From Colwellia demingiae (GTDB lineage: Bacteria > Pseudomonadota > Gammaproteobacteria > Enterobacterales > Alteromonadaceae), in contig NZ_VOLT01000002.1 of NCBI RefSeq assembly GCF_007954275.1, positions 598,642-662,641 on the forward strand: DNA of 64,000 nt, given 5' to 3'. Position 1 is the stretch's first letter. Every line of letters begins with the position of its first letter. The notes below the pieces were generated by a model, which saw only the letters and a program-made list of their open reading frames with translations, made no database searches and was not told the DNA's origin. Positions 52,782 to 63,126 of this stretch are shown here, in pieces. The translations under genes and the position numbers were made by a program.

Positions 52782-52789
52782 TGTTTCTC

Positions 52790-53791
52790 TTAACCAAGCT
52801 TGTTTATAGGGCTGCCAACAACGAACCAATCGCTGCGACCATTTAGGATATCTTTCACAGCCAATGCTTTTTTCCCAGGAAGTTGAATAACTTCGAGTCG
52901 TAATGAGCCATTGGTTGTTGCTACTTCTATCCCATCTTTGTCTGCTTTTATTATCGTGCCTGGATCAGCATTGCCTTGATATCCTTGCACTGATGCTTGC
53001 CATATTCGTAATCTATGCTGTTTACCTTCAGATTCAGATTCAGTCTCTGATTCTGTGACGGTAAATTGAGCTACTGGCCAAGGGATATAAGCACGAATTT
53101 TTCGATGAAGTTCGTTGGCACTTAATTGCCAATTAAGCTCAGCTTCAGCTTTATCAAGTTTTTTAGCGTAAGTGGCTAACTCATTATCTTGAGCGACATT
53201 ATGATTACTGGCTTGGTAATCAGGTTCAGCCATAATAGTTAATGTATTAACTAATGCGGTTGGCCCTAAGTTGGCAAGTTTTTCATAAAGACTTGCACTC
53301 GTATCTATGTTTTCTATTTCGCACTCAGCGGTTAAAATCATGTCTCCAGTATCTAAACCTTTGTCCATTTGCATAATGGTGACACCGGTTTTCTCATCTC
53401 CTGCTTCAAGTGAGCGTTGAATAGGTGCTGCACCACGCCACTTAGGCAAAATTGAGCCATGCACATTAATACAGCCTAAGCGCGGTGAATTTAATATGAC
53501 TTCAGGTAATAACAGGCCATAAGCAACAACAACCATAATGTCAGCATTATATTGAGCTAATTGTTGTTGGTCTTCTTCATTTTTAAAATTAATAGGTTGT
53601 TCAACAATAATGTTGTGCTCTAGTGCGAGTAATTTTGTTGCGCAAGCGGTCAGCCTTTTACCGCGGCCAGCAGGTTTATCAGGCGGACAATAAACGGCGA
53701 CAACATTATGGTCAGAATTAATCAACGCTGCCAAATGCTGGGCAGCAAATTCAGGAGTACCTGCAAAAATGATATTTAGTGGAGTAACCAA
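52790..53791 (-). CDS. fmt: methionyl-tRNA formyltransferase
   Basis: 333 residues. It begins VTPLNIIFAGTPEFAAQHL with the formyl-folate-binding fold, and has GCINVHGSILPKWRGAAPIQ (a variation of the usual NVHPSLLP) and QMDKGLDTGDM. The start is TTG at 53791 with AGGAA five bases upstream. It formylates initiator Met-tRNA. It is 32 bases downstream of def. Confidence 0.95.
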   Translation of the reverse strand: MVTPLNIIFAGTPEFAAQHLAALINSDHNVVAVYCPPDKPAGRGKRLTACATKLLALEHNIIVEQPINFKNEEDQQQLAQYNADIMVVVAYGLLLPEVILNSPRLGCINVHGSILPKWRGAAPIQRSLEAGDEKTGVTIMQMDKGLDTGDMILTAECEIENIDTSASLYEKLANLGPTALVNTLTIMAEPDYQASNHNVAQDNELATYAKKLDKAEAELNWQLSANELHRKIRAYIPWPVAQFTVTESETESESEGKQHRLRIWQASVQGYQGNADPGTIIKADKDGIEVATTNGSLRLEVIQLPGKKALAVKDILNGRSDWFVVGSPINKLG

Positions 53792-53823
53792 AGGAATTCC
53801 TATTATTGTAAGTGAGTAAGTAC

Positions 53824-54339
53824 TTACTTGTTGTTTTTGTCAATCTTTGCTTCTTTTTCAAGCTTTTTTTGAATGCGTTGACGCTTTAGAGGAGATAGGT
53901 AATCAACAAATAAAACACCTTTTAAGTGGTCAAGTTCATGTTGTATACAAATACTTTGTAATTCAGTGGCGTTCAAAGTAAATTCGTTACCATGACGATC
54001 GAGTGCTTTTACGGTACACGCATCATGCCGGTCTACTTTGGCATAAGTACCCGGTACGGATAAACAACCTTCTTCATTGATCGATGTTTCGTTACTGGTA
54101 GCAATAATTTCGGGATTGATAAAGATGATGGGTTGGTCACTATCTTCAGAAGTATCCATAACAACAATACGTTGATGAATATCTACTTGGGTAGCAGCAA
54201 GACCTACGCCTTTTTCTGCGTACATAGTTGCCAGCATATCGTCTATAATTGTAGCCGTAGCATCAGTAATATCAGTAACGGGCTGCGCTTTTGTTCTCAA
54301 ACGCGGATCAGGAAAACGTAAAACAGTTAAAATAGTCAT
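53824..54339 (-). CDS. def: peptide deformylase
   Basis: 171 residues with the three metalloenzyme motifs: [17 protein letters not shown] and QHELDHLKG (HExxH-type zinc/iron site). It removes the formyl group from new proteins. First gene of def-fmt-rsmB-trkA, divergent from the LysM gene, an order seen in many gammaproteobacteria. Confidence 0.97.
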   Translation of the reverse strand: MTILTVLRFPDPRLRTKAQPVTDITDATATIIDDMLATMYAEKGVGLAATQVDIHQRIVVMDTSEDSDQPIIFINPEIIATSNETSINEEGCLSVPGTYAKVDRHDACTVKALDRHGNEFTLNATELQSICIQHELDHLKGVLFVDYLSPLKRQRIQKKLEKEAKIDKNNK

Positions 54340-54493
54340 ATTTTATTAAAAGAATTAGCGATAATTAATCTAGAATGTTATGTTTTAATTATATACTCAA
54401 GTAACTGTAACTGAAACCTGCATTTTTAAGTCACTCGATATAACTAATAATTATAGTGCGTTACAGTAGTATGCACGAAAAGGAATGAGCTCC

Positions 54494-55582
54494 ATGCTTA
54501 AAAAAATAATACTCTCACTATCTTTAATATCTTGTTCATTGGTAGCCCTTGCTGATCAGATAACACTTAATGAGGACGCGCCTAAGACACATGTAGTAGT
54601 AAAAGGTGATACCTTATGGGATATTTCAGCCCTGTTTCTCGAGCAACCTTGGTTATGGCCGAAGCTCTGGCGTTTAAATCCAGAAATCAATAATCCACAT
54701 TTAATTTATCCCGGTGATGTTTTAAAACTTGTTTTTGATGAAAATGGTGAGCCGATGCTAGTGGTCGAGCCGGTAAAACCAAGCTACAAATGGTCGCCAA
54801 AAATTCGTCAAGAGAAGAAAAAAGACTCTGCTATTACTTTGTTACCGCTAGAAGTTATTGCTCCTTTTGTTAGATATGACCATTTATTTACCGAAGATGA
54901 GCTAGGAGCACTACCCCACATTATAGGTAGTGATGAAGGCTATAGAATGACAACGAAAGACTTTAAAGTCTACGTAAACAGAGACCTCGAGGTCGCACAA
55001 AGTTATGCGATTTATGATAAAGGTGAAGAAATCTTTGATCCTGAAACTGAGGATTCGTTAGGTTTTTATGTCAATTTGGTGGGAACGGGGCAAGTAATAA
55101 AACGTGGCGATATGGAAAATGATGTGCCTTCTACTATGAATGTTGGCTCTGTAAAAAGAGAAATCCATGCCGGGGATTATGTAGTACCTGTTAATGAAGG
55201 ACAATTGTTACCAGCTATTTTTTCTATGAAAGCAGCTAATAAATCACTTCGTGGTTCTATTGTTAAAGCCACGAGCAATGGCCGTGAATTTGCTAAGCTT
55301 GAAGTTGTTATGATTAATCGTGGCATAGAGCATGACGTGACCGTTGGTGATGTTATGGCGATAAAACGGACAAGTCCTGCCGTGGTAGATACTGGCAGTG
55401 GTCCTGCTTATAGTGTGGAGTCTTCACGTTGGAATAAAATTACGGGTAGTGATTATAAAATGCCAGAAGAGCCGTTAGGTGAGTTAATGGTTTTTAAAGT
55501 TTACCAAAAAGCGAGTATGGCACTTATTCTACATACCGATAAGCCGGCAAGAATAAATGATTTGATTACTACACCAGAATAA
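54494..55582 (+). CDS. LysM-domain periplasmic protein
   Basis: About 362 residues from the ATG at 54494 (MLKKIILSLSLISCSL), with AAAGGA eight to nine bases upstream; the ATG at 54485 abuts that site. The signal peptide ends near VALADQ. A single LysM domain (~31-80: HVVVKGDTLWDISALFLEQ ... IYPGDVLKL) binds peptidoglycan. The rest is strand-rich and of unknown function. The gene sits between divergent def and dprA, as in Shewanella and Vibrio. Confidence 0.88.
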   Translation: MLKKIILSLSLISCSLVALADQITLNEDAPKTHVVVKGDTLWDISALFLEQPWLWPKLWRLNPEINNPHLIYPGDVLKLVFDENGEPMLVVEPVKPSYKWSPKIRQEKKKDSAITLLPLEVIAPFVRYDHLFTEDELGALPHIIGSDEGYRMTTKDFKVYVNRDLEVAQSYAIYDKGEEIFDPETEDSLGFYVNLVGTGQVIKRGDMENDVPSTMNVGSVKREIHAGDYVVPVNEGQLLPAIFSMKAANKSLRGSIVKATSNGREFAKLEVVMINRGIEHDVTVGDVMAIKRTSPAVVDTGSGPAYSVESSRWNKITGSDYKMPEEPLGELMVFKVYQKASMALILHTDKPARINDLITTPE

Positions 55583-55662
55583 CCAACTGTTAAATATTTT
55601 ATTTTCCCTCCTTATTAGAGGGAAAATAAAGGTATGACTTGTTCTTAAGGAGAAGACAAGTA

Positions 55663-56814
55663 ATGATTAATAACAGTAAAAGTAATATTGAATACTGGTT
55701 AGCTTTAAAATTTGTTCCTCGGTTAGCCATTCACAAAAAAATAGCACTTGTTGAGACCTTTGGTTTGACAGCATTATTTTCGTTAGACAATAAATCCTCA
55801 GTACTTAGCTCAGCTAATAACTTAAGTGTGAAACAACTTCACGCTTTTCATCAGCCTGACTGGCAAAAAATAACTCATATTATCCATGCAAGTGCTGCAT
55901 GTAATAGCGCCATCATTTGCTATGACGATACTTACTACCCTCAATTACTCAAACAAATCTATGATCCACCCTTAGTGATATTTATGCAGGGGAATCCATT
56001 GTTACTTAATGCGCCGCAGGTAGCCGTAGTAGGAAGTCGATCTGCTAGCGTAGGAGGCAGAGATACCGCTTTCAAAATATGCCAACAACTAGCGCAGCAT
56101 AATTTTATTATTACAAGCGGATTAGCCCTTGGTATTGATGCTGCAGCACATCGAGGAGCCCTTTGTGAGCCTGCAAGCACAATCGCAGTAGTTGCTACAG
56201 GGTTAGATCAGGTATACCCAGCCAGACATCACTCTTTGGCACAGGACATTATAGTGTCTAGCGGAGCCATCATTAGTGAGTTTGTACCTGGTACGCAAGC
56301 TAGGGCAGGGCATTTTCCAAAAAGAAACCGCCTTATTAGTGGTTTAAGCTTAGGTGTTTTAGTCGTCGAAGCTGAATTAAAAAGTGGCTCTTTGATTACG
56401 GCGCGTTGTGCACTAGAGCAAAACAGAGATGTTTTTGCGATTCCTAGCTCTATTGAAAATAAACAAGCAAAAGGCTGTCACTGGTTAATTAAACAAGGCG
56501 CTAAACTTGTTGAGCAATGTGCCGATATAATAGATGAGTTCGCTTTTGCAGATAAACCTAGTCTACACTTAAAGAGTGAGTTAAAGCCTTTAAAGTCAGC
56601 TACACACGCTACTCACAAAGGAGGCGATGAAATAAATCAAAAAGTCTTGTGTAACGATGCGTTGTTGGATAGTGTGGGATTTGAAATTACTCCCGTAGAT
56701 AAAGTAGTTTTACGAAGCGAACTTCCCGTAGAGGAAGTGTTAACTAGATTAACAATGCTGGAGCTAAATGGTCTGGTATCTGCGGTACCTGGTGGCTATA
56801 TTAGAACGCAATAA
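55663..56814 (+). CDS. dprA: DNA-processing protein DprA
   Basis: 383 residues from the ATG at 55663 (AAGGAG nine bases upstream). The extended Rossmann domain has [32 protein letters not shown] and [22 protein letters not shown]-terminal winged-helix part ([20 protein letters not shown]) follows. It loads RecA on incoming ssDNA in transformation. Its presence is compatible with natural competence but does not prove it. Confidence 0.95.
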   Translation: MINNSKSNIEYWLALKFVPRLAIHKKIALVETFGLTALFSLDNKSSVLSSANNLSVKQLHAFHQPDWQKITHIIHASAACNSAIICYDDTYYPQLLKQIYDPPLVIFMQGNPLLLNAPQVAVVGSRSASVGGRDTAFKICQQLAQHNFIITSGLALGIDAAAHRGALCEPASTIAVVATGLDQVYPARHHSLAQDIIVSSGAIISEFVPGTQARAGHFPKRNRLISGLSLGVLVVEAELKSGSLITARCALEQNRDVFAIPSSIENKQAKGCHWLIKQGAKLVEQCADIIDEFAFADKPSLHLKSELKPLKSATHATHKGGDEINQKVLCNDALLDSVGFEITPVDKVVLRSELPVEEVLTRLTMLELNGLVSAVPGGYIRTQ

Positions 56815-56833
56815 AGTATATAAGGGGCTAATT

Positions 56834-57307
56834 ATGTTTGATATCTTAATGTATCTTTTTGAAACGTATATCCAAAATGAATCAGAAGCCATGGTGGATA
56901 ATGAGCTGTTAACCGATGAGTTAACAAGAGCGGGCTTTCATCAGGATGAAATATACAAGGCATTAAATTGGCTAGAAAAACTTACCGCATTACAAGACAC
57001 TGATGCTTATCCATATCTTACGCGCGTAGGCAGTAAGTCTGTACGGATTTATACTAGCGAAGAAATGCAGTTACTTGATACTCCAAGCCGTGGTTTTATC
57101 TTGTTTCTGGAGCAAGTAAATGTACTTGATTTTACTACTCGCGAAATGGTTATTGACCGAGTAATGGAACTTGATACTAAGTACTTCTCTATGGATGATT
57201 TAAAGTGGGTAATCCTGATGGTGCTATTTAATGTACCAGGTAAAGAGTCGGCTTATTCACAATTAGAAGACTTAATTTTCGAAGAACAAGAAGGGCCTCT
57301 TCACTAA
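56834..57307 (+). CDS. smg: Smg family protein (DUF494)
   Basis: 157 residues from the ATG at 56834 ([13 protein letters not shown]), preceded by AAGGGG; the frame opens upstream inside dprA. It has the Smg pattern with NWLEKLTAL and [19 protein letters not shown]. Function unknown. Order dprA-smg-yrdD is conserved. Confidence 0.95.
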   Translation: MFDILMYLFETYIQNESEAMVDNELLTDELTRAGFHQDEIYKALNWLEKLTALQDTDAYPYLTRVGSKSVRIYTSEEMQLLDTPSRGFILFLEQVNVLDFTTREMVIDRVMELDTKYFSMDDLKWVILMVLFNVPGKESAYSQLEDLIFEEQEGPLH

Positions 57308-57426
57308 CAACGTCAATAAAGCTGGCTAACTATCTGCTATATTTAGCCAGCAATCACCGATCGTATTGTTCAGAATTTTTTTGTGGCATAATAGCGCTAC
57401 ACTTGTTTTGAACGCAATTTTCAATA

Positions 57427-57990
57427 ATGTCTGAATCTGATAAACCACTCTTTACTCAACACGAACATGCTTTAGAGAAAGAGTATCAAGTGTGTCCTGA
57501 TTGTGGATCAGAGTTGACCATTAAACATGGTAAGTCTGGGACCTTTTTAGGTTGTGTTAATTACCCTAATTGTCAATATACTCGGGCAGTAGTAGAGCAT
57601 GAACGTGTTGAAGATAAACCACTACCGGGTAGTGAGTGTCCATTATGCTCCCATGTGTTAGCAGTTAAGCAAGGTCGTTATGGTATGTTTATTGGCTGTA
57701 GTAACTTTCCACAATGCCACCATATTGAACATGAGGCACAAGAGCTCATACAGAACGTGGTATGCCCAAGCTGTAAACATGGCTCCTTGCAAGAAAAAAC
57801 CAGTCGTTTTGGCAAGAAATTTTACTCTTGTGATGCTTATCCAAAGTGTAAATTCGTCGTTAATCATGAGCCGGTAGAAGGGCAATGTGAAAAGTGTCAA
57901 TTTCCTCTGTTGTTAAAAAGAAATATGGCTGCTGGAATTAAATACCAGTGTGCAGATAAAAAATGTTCTCACATGCAAAAATTATTATAA
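57427..57990 (+). CDS. yrdD: topoisomerase-type zinc-finger protein YrdD
   Basis: 187 residues with four C4 zinc ribbons: CPDC...CVNYPNC, CPLC...CSNFPQC, CPSC...CDAYPKC and CEKC...CADKKC. The ribbons resemble the DNA-binding C-terminus of topoisomerase I. Likely a DNA-binding accessory factor. A bidirectional terminator follows at 58012. Confidence 0.94.
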   Translation: MSESDKPLFTQHEHALEKEYQVCPDCGSELTIKHGKSGTFLGCVNYPNCQYTRAVVEHERVEDKPLPGSECPLCSHVLAVKQGRYGMFIGCSNFPQCHHIEHEAQELIQNVVCPSCKHGSLQEKTSRFGKKFYSCDAYPKCKFVVNHEPVEGQCEKCQFPLLLKRNMAAGIKYQCADKKCSHMQKLL

Positions 57991-58011
57991 ATATCTATAA
58001 TGCTACTCATA

Positions 58012-58042
58012 AAAAAAGACGCTAAATAGCGTCTTTTTTTTT
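58012..58042. terminator. bidirectional terminator between yrdD and purK
   Basis: AAAAAAAGACGCT and AGCGTCTTTTTTT pair around AAAT; runs of A on the left and T on the right serve both strands. The genes converge here. Confidence 0.9.
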
Positions 58043-58053
58043 ACTAAAACTTA

Positions 58054-59211
58054 TTAGCTATGTTTTTCTAAATAGTTTTTTGCGAATTCACTAAGATCAG
58101 GAAACGCTTCTTTGCAAAGGATATCAGCTAAGTGTTGTAAACGTTGAGCAAGTTGTAATTCATTCTCACCACTAACATTTATATGGCCCATTTTCCGACC
58201 CACACGTTTACCTTTGTTATACCAATGAATAGTTGCGCTTGATATCGCAAGCACCTCATTAGGAACAGTATCTTCACCAATAATATTAACCATTGCTGTT
58301 GGGCGAACAAGTGATGTACTACCCAAAGGTAAATCACAGATGGCTCTTAAGTGGTTTTCAAACTGACAAGTGTCAGCACCTTGTTGGGTCCAATGTCCAG
58401 AATTATGAACCCTTGGTGCAATTTCATTAACTAATAGTTGATCGCCAACTTGGAAAAACTCAATAGCCATAACACCAACATAGTCGAGCTTATCTGATAA
58501 GGCCTTAAATACTGTACCGGCTTGTTGCTGTAATTGTTCATTAACAGGCGCAGCCACTGATACACTTAAAATGCCATTAGTATGATGATTTTCTGTTAAA
58601 GGATATACGGCAACGTCACCATTAACTCGACGAACACCAACAAGGGACACTTCGCGATCAAAAGGCACCATTTGCTCAGCAACAATACCTTGCTTAACAG
58701 TGGTTTTTGAAGCCGCAAGAAAGTCTGCCATATCTTGCCAGATTACATCGGCATCAGCAGCTGACTTTAATCGCCATTGCCCTTTTCCATCATACCCTTC
58801 AAGTGCAGTCTTAAAGATAATAGGTAAAGATAAGTGCTCAATTGCTTTATCAAAATCTATTTTAGAGTTAACAAAGTAATGTTTGGCATTAGCGGCATTA
58901 CAAGATTCAAGCAATGCTTTTTCTAACCGTCTATCGCCACCAATTTTAATAGCGTTACTTGTCGGGTATAACTTCCCAGATTGCTCACACTCAGCAAGTA
59001 TGTCATGGGCAACATGCTCAAATTCTGCGGTAATTACATCAGCATTTTTAATGCCTGCTTCTAAATCGCCACAAATGTTTTCAGGTGAAAGTGGTTGTAC
59101 AACCTTATTACTTGATACATCTAGTGCTTTAATATCTAAGTTTAAAGGTGTGCCCGCTAATTCCATCATTCGAGCTAATTGACCTGCGCCAAGTATGAGA
59201 ATTTTATTCAT
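58054..59211 (-). CDS. purK: N5-carboxyaminoimidazole ribonucleotide synthase PurK
   Basis: 385 residues, ATP-grasp fold. It begins ILGAGQLARMMELAGTPL, with LEGYDGKGQWRL and NEIAPRVHNSGHWTQQGA in the active site. It uses ATP and bicarbonate to carboxylate AIR. It follows purE by eight bases. Confidence 0.97.
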   Translation of the reverse strand: MNKILILGAGQLARMMELAGTPLNLDIKALDVSSNKVVQPLSPENICGDLEAGIKNADVITAEFEHVAHDILAECEQSGKLYPTSNAIKIGGDRRLEKALLESCNAANAKHYFVNSKIDFDKAIEHLSLPIIFKTALEGYDGKGQWRLKSAADADVIWQDMADFLAASKTTVKQGIVAEQMVPFDREVSLVGVRRVNGDVAVYPLTENHHTNGILSVSVAAPVNEQLQQQAGTVFKALSDKLDYVGVMAIEFFQVGDQLLVNEIAPRVHNSGHWTQQGADTCQFENHLRAICDLPLGSTSLVRPTAMVNIIGEDTVPNEVLAISSATIHWYNKGKRVGRKMGHINVSGENELQLAQRLQHLADILCKEAFPDLSEFAKNYLEKHS

Positions 59212-59219
59212 GAGGGTTT

Positions 59220-59702
59220 TTATTCTGCCGGGTTTGGGTTAGCAAGTATGGTTTCTGTCTGCTTTCGACGAAACTCTTCGATATTTTGTTGGATCTCAGT
59301 GTTATGAGTGCCAATAATTTGTGCTGCAAGTAAACCTGCGTTGGCAGCACCGGCATTGCCAATGGCCAATGTACCTACTGCGATACCTTTTGGCATTTGC
59401 ACAATAGATAATAAAGAATCTTGTCCATTAAGCGCTTTAGATTGCACTGGAACACCTAAAACAGGCAATGAAGTATAAGCTGCTGCCATACCTGGTAAAT
59501 GAGCTGCACCACCAGCGCCTGCAATGATTACCTTAATACCTCTATCTTTTGCACTTTCAGCATACTCAGCAAGTAAGTGAGGAGTACGGTGTGCAGAAAC
59601 TACTTTAGTTTCGTACTGTACACCTAAAGAATCAAGCATGTCTGCTGTATGTTGCATTGTTGGCCAATCTGATTTTGATCCCATGATGATACCGACTGTC
59701 AT
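59220..59702 (-). CDS. purE: N5-carboxyaminoimidazole ribonucleotide mutase PurE
   Basis: 160 residues. It carries [27 protein letters not shown] and [13 protein letters not shown], which form the CAIR-binding site. It rearranges N5-CAIR to CAIR in purine synthesis. First gene of purEK. I do not see a clear PurR box upstream. Confidence 0.97.
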   Translation of the reverse strand: MTVGIIMGSKSDWPTMQHTADMLDSLGVQYETKVVSAHRTPHLLAEYAESAKDRGIKVIIAGAGGAAHLPGMAAAYTSLPVLGVPVQSKALNGQDSLLSIVQMPKGIAVGTLAIGNAGAANAGLLAAQIIGTHNTEIQQNIEEFRRKQTETILANPNPAE

Positions 59703-59894
59703 GAATTTATGCCCTTTAAAAATAGAATGTTCTTCATAGATGAAGAAAGTAAAAATAGAGCTGCAATTATAACCTTGTTTAACGAAATACGGAATATAGA
59801 ACTTTTCTATTGATAAATTAATCCATCATTAGGCGTTTATGAGTAGTGTTTGGTAATATTGTGATGGATATGATTATTAATAGAAGGGTTATCT

Positions 59895-60446
59895 GTGAGC
59901 GAAAAAAATGTTGTTGATGCTTTTAAAGAAGGTGGCATTATTGCTTATCCAACAGAAGCCGTATTCGGTCTTGGCTGTGATCCTGATAATGAAGAAGCAC
60001 TCCAGCGATTATTAAAGTTAAAGCAAAGATCTCCTGAAAAGGGACTAATTTTACTTGCAGGTAGCTATTCTCAATTACTTCCTTATATAGATGACAGTAA
60101 AATTCCACTAGATAAGCGTTTTACCTTGTTAGCAAGGTGGCCTGATAGCATCACTCAACTGGTGCCAAAAAATAATAATATCTCATCGCTTTTATCTGGA
60201 AGCTTTGACACCATTGCGGTGAGAATCACCACTCAGCCAGATGTAGTTGCCTTATGTAAACAAACAAATAAACCAATAGTATCGACAAGTGCTAACTTAT
60301 CTGGACAAGAACCGGCTAAAAAATGGCAAACATTAGACCCTGCATTATCTAAGCAAGTGGATTTTATTATTGAGGGAGTGACTTTAGGTCATACCTCACC
60401 GTCAAAAATTATTGATGCGTTAACAGGTAAAGTCATCAGAAATTAA
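59895..60446 (+). CDS. tsaC: threonylcarbamoyl-AMP synthase TsaC
   Basis: 183 residues. It has the YrdC/Sua5 core with [37 protein letters not shown] and [14 protein letters not shown]. It makes threonylcarbamoyl-AMP for t6A37 of ANN-decoding tRNAs. GTG start. In E. coli it lies between yrdD and aroE; here purEK and ompW are inserted around it. Confidence 0.95.
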   Translation: MSEKNVVDAFKEGGIIAYPTEAVFGLGCDPDNEEALQRLLKLKQRSPEKGLILLAGSYSQLLPYIDDSKIPLDKRFTLLARWPDSITQLVPKNNNISSLLSGSFDTIAVRITTQPDVVALCKQTNKPIVSTSANLSGQEPAKKWQTLDPALSKQVDFIIEGVTLGHTSPSKIIDALTGKVIRN

Positions 60447-60545
60447 ATGAATTTTTAGACAGGGTAATGTTGAGGGAATATCGCGGCTAGTCTATTCATA
60501 AATAAAGCTATTTAATACAATTTTCTTTTTGATTTTCAAAAGAGT

Positions 60546-60559
60546 TTGATCGAGATCAA
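60546..60559. promoter_or_regulatory. FNR-type binding site upstream of ompW
   Basis: TTGATCGAGATCAA is an exact match to the FNR consensus TTGATnnnnATCAA. A second, one-sided match TTGCGCTAAATCAA is at 60595-60608, 49 bases centre to centre. Both precede ompW, which is under FNR control in enterics. Confidence 0.72.
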
Positions 60560-60664
60560 AGTATCGATTAGCTCCATCTCTAGCGGTCAAAACCTTGCGC
60601 TAAATCAAGTTTTATTAAAGCAACATGATTATTATACCCTTAATTATTTTAAGGATAAAAAATC

Positions 60665-61378
60665 ATGAAAAAAACTTTATTAACCATAGCTTTACTATCA
60701 AGTCTTTCAACTGCAGCTTTTGCAAACCAAGCTGGCGACATCCTCATTCGTGGTGGTGCTACTATGGTATCACCAAGTAGTAATGAAGCAACGGTACTCT
60801 TAGATGGATCTGCAACACCGTTATCTATATCGGTAGACGACAATACCCAATTTGGTTTAAACCTAGTGTACTTTTTTGATAGTAATTGGGCGATTGAATT
60901 ATTAGCGGCGACTCCTTTTACTCATGATGTGATATTACATGACCCACAAGGTGTTACGAATAGTATTTATGGCATCGATTTAAATGCTGCTACGTTAGCA
61001 GAAGTAAGCCATTTACCGCCAACACTAAGTGCGCTCTATTATTTTGATACGGGCACTGCATTTAAACCATATGTTGGTGTTGGTGTGAACTATACGATAT
61101 TTTTCGATGAAGATTTCACTTCAACGCCTCAAGCCGCAGGCTTCAGTAATCTAGAACTTGATGGTTCATGGGGTTATTCAGTTCAGCTTGGTCTTGATTA
61201 TGAGCTAGATAAAAATTGGTCTGTTAATGTTTCAGCTCGTTACATTGATATTAACACCAAAGCTACGTTTGATATTGATAATGCTTTAAATGTACCAGGA
61301 GGATTAGTTGGCAAAGGTAGCGCAAGTGTTGATGTTGATCCTATGGTTTATTCAGTTATGCTTGGCTACACATTCTAA
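60665..61378 (+). CDS. ompW: OmpW family outer-membrane protein
   Basis: 237 residues. A signal peptide (cleavage near AAFANQ, residue ~21) is followed by the OmpW pattern AGDILIRGGATMVSP, NWAIELLAATPFTHD, LPPTLSALYYF and KPYVGVGVNYT. It ends SVMLGYTF with a terminal Phe. An eight-stranded barrel thought to pass small hydrophobic molecules. AAGGA precedes the start. Upstream FNR-type sites suggest induction under low oxygen. Confidence 0.94.
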   Translation: MKKTLLTIALLSSLSTAAFANQAGDILIRGGATMVSPSSNEATVLLDGSATPLSISVDDNTQFGLNLVYFFDSNWAIELLAATPFTHDVILHDPQGVTNSIYGIDLNAATLAEVSHLPPTLSALYYFDTGTAFKPYVGVGVNYTIFFDEDFTSTPQAAGFSNLELDGSWGYSVQLGLDYELDKNWSVNVSARYIDINTKATFDIDNALNVPGGLVGKGSASVDVDPMVYSVMLGYTF

Positions 61379-61403
61379 ATTAAGCTAATTATTAACCAGA
61401 ATT

Positions 61404-61446
61404 AAAAGCAGTAACTTATTCGAAAGGGTTACTGCTTTTTTGTTTT
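61404..61446 (+). terminator. terminator after ompW
   Basis: AAAAGCAGTAAC and GTTACTGCTTTT pair with a 12-base loop and are followed by TTGTTTTC. It separates ompW from aroE. Confidence 0.83.
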
Positions 61447-61501
61447 CATTAACTAATGATTAAGATAGGCTGTAATCATTAGTTAATTTATTGCAATAAC
61501 C

Positions 61502-62329
61502 ATGACACAACATAGCCCAGATCAATACCGCGTTTTTGGAAATCCCATTGAACATTCCCGCTCTCCAGATATTCATCATATATTTGCGAATAAGAGTCAA
61601 CAAAGTATCAATTATCAAAAGCAGTTAGTTGAAATTGATGGTTTTTCCAATGCCATTGCAAAATTTATCCATCAAGGTGGAAAAGGCGCAAATATAACGG
61701 TACCTTTTAAAGAACAAGCATTAACGTTAGCAGATGAGCTCACTGAACGTGCGACACTAGCTGGCGCAGTTAATACACTGACCTTTAAAAATGGCAAGAT
61801 ATTCGGTGATAACACCGATGGTGAAGGCTTAGTTCAAGATCTAATTACTAACCAAGTCATTTTAAATGAAAGTAGAGTATTACTATTGGGTGCTGGTGGA
61901 GCTGCAAGAGGAGTTTTACTACCTTTACTTGCACAAAACCCTCGATCCATTGTTATTGCCAATAGAACAGTAAGTAAAGCTGATAAGATTTGCCAGCACT
62001 TTGCAGATAATCGAATTAGTGCTTCTAGTTATATTGATTTAGCAAAGCAAGACTTCGATCTTATTATCAACGCGACATCTGCCAGTTTATCTGGCGATTT
62101 ACCACCGATCCCAACATCAATTATAAGTCAGAATGTAGTTTGTTATGACATGGTATATGGAAAGGATGAAACACCGTTTCTTAAATGGGCAAAAGAACAT
62201 GGGGCAATGAAAGTGGTTGATGGCTTAGGTATGTTAGTAGGGCAAGCAGCCGTTAGCTTTGAAGTTTGGCGAGGAGTTACTCCCGAAGTTCAACCAGTAA
62301 TTGATAAATTAAGAGCTTCTTTAAAATAA
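61502..62329 (+). CDS. aroE: shikimate dehydrogenase AroE
   Basis: 275 residues. It has YRVFGNPIEHSRSPDIHH for shikimate binding, GANITVPFKEQAL with the catalytic Lys, NTDGEG, and the NADP loop GAGGAARGVLLPLL with NRTVSKA. It reduces dehydroshikimate in aromatic amino-acid synthesis. It is followed by yrdB after 14 bases. Confidence 0.97.
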   Translation: MTQHSPDQYRVFGNPIEHSRSPDIHHIFANKSQQSINYQKQLVEIDGFSNAIAKFIHQGGKGANITVPFKEQALTLADELTERATLAGAVNTLTFKNGKIFGDNTDGEGLVQDLITNQVILNESRVLLLGAGGAARGVLLPLLAQNPRSIVIANRTVSKADKICQHFADNRISASSYIDLAKQDFDLIINATSASLSGDLPPIPTSIISQNVVCYDMVYGKDETPFLKWAKEHGAMKVVDGLGMLVGQAAVSFEVWRGVTPEVQPVIDKLRASLK

Positions 62330-62343
62330 AAAGAGAAATTTGT

Positions 62344-62577
62344 ATGAATCAAGCCATTCTGTTTAATGATGATTTAGCCTTTGATGAAGAGCAAGACGCT
62401 TGGTGTTTTACTGTATTGTTATCAGCTCAAGTTATTAGCATTTACTTTCACTCAATGCAGCTAAGGAAATTGGAAGAAATAGACAGCTGTACTAAATTTG
62501 ATTTAGAAGAAATAGTTGAACTCTGGCTCGAAAAAAATGAGCCAGAGGGAAATACTATTCACATACAAATGCGCTAA
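62344..62577 (+). CDS. YrdB-like protein (DUF1488)
   Basis: 77 residues. It begins MNQAILFNDDLAFDEEQDAW and matches the size and position of yrdB in E. coli, next to aroE and yrdA. It is small and acidic, of unknown function. A 9-bp perfect inverted repeat (CTCTGGCTC, 62521; GAGCCAGAG, 62539) lies within the 3' end of the coding sequence. Confidence 0.88.
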   Translation: MNQAILFNDDLAFDEEQDAWCFTVLLSAQVISIYFHSMQLRKLEEIDSCTKFDLEEIVELWLEKNEPEGNTIHIQMR

Positions 62578-62586
62578 TTATTATAA

Positions 62587-63126
62587 TTACTCCTTTAAAT
62601 ACTCATTTTTTAACTCTACATAATTTATGGCTGACTGCTTGAGAAAGGCTGATTCACTTTCTTTTAGAAGTCTAGCTTGCTTTACCGGATTTCCGACATA
62701 CAAATAACCGCTAACCAGTGTTTTATTGGGAGGCACTAAACTACCAGCACCAATAAAGACATCATCCTCGATAACAGCACCGTCCATAATTATCGCTCCC
62801 ATACCAACGAGTATTCGATCGCCAAGCTGACAACCGTGAAGCATACACTTATGTCCAACGGTCACATCACTGCCAATAATTAATGGGTTACCTTGCGGGT
62901 TTTCAGGACTTTTTCGCGTTACATGCAAAACAGTACCGTCTTGTATATTTGTTCGAGAACCAATAGTAATAGTGTTTACATCACCACGTGCGGCAACAAG
63001 CGGCCAAATACTGATATCATCAGATAAAGTAATATCTCCAACGAGAATAGCTGATTCATCAATGTAATTATCTGACCCTATAGAAGGAAGAATACCTTTA
63101 TAAGGACGTATGTTAGTTGTACTCAT
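62587..63126 (-). CDS. yrdA: gamma-carbonic-anhydrase-like protein YrdA
   Basis: 179 residues, left-handed hexapeptide-repeat fold (VGDITLSDDISIWPLVAARG and later repeats). The pattern VTVGHKCMLHGCQLGD supplies His ligands of the gamma-class metal site. Relatives bind zinc, though many show no carbonic anhydrase activity. It converges with yrdB. Confidence 0.93.
   Translation of the reverse strand: MSTTNIRPYKGILPSIGSDNYIDESAILVGDITLSDDISIWPLVAARGDVNTITIGSRTNIQDGTVLHVTRKSPENPQGNPLIIGSDVTVGHKCMLHGCQLGDRILVGMGAIIMDGAVIEDDVFIGAGSLVPPNKTLVSGYLYVGNPVKQARLLKESESAFLKQSAINYVELKNEYLKE

Noticed and set aside
59703..59894. PurR operator before purE
   Set aside because: I searched by eye for ACGCAAACGTTTNCNT-like sequence and found no convincing match.
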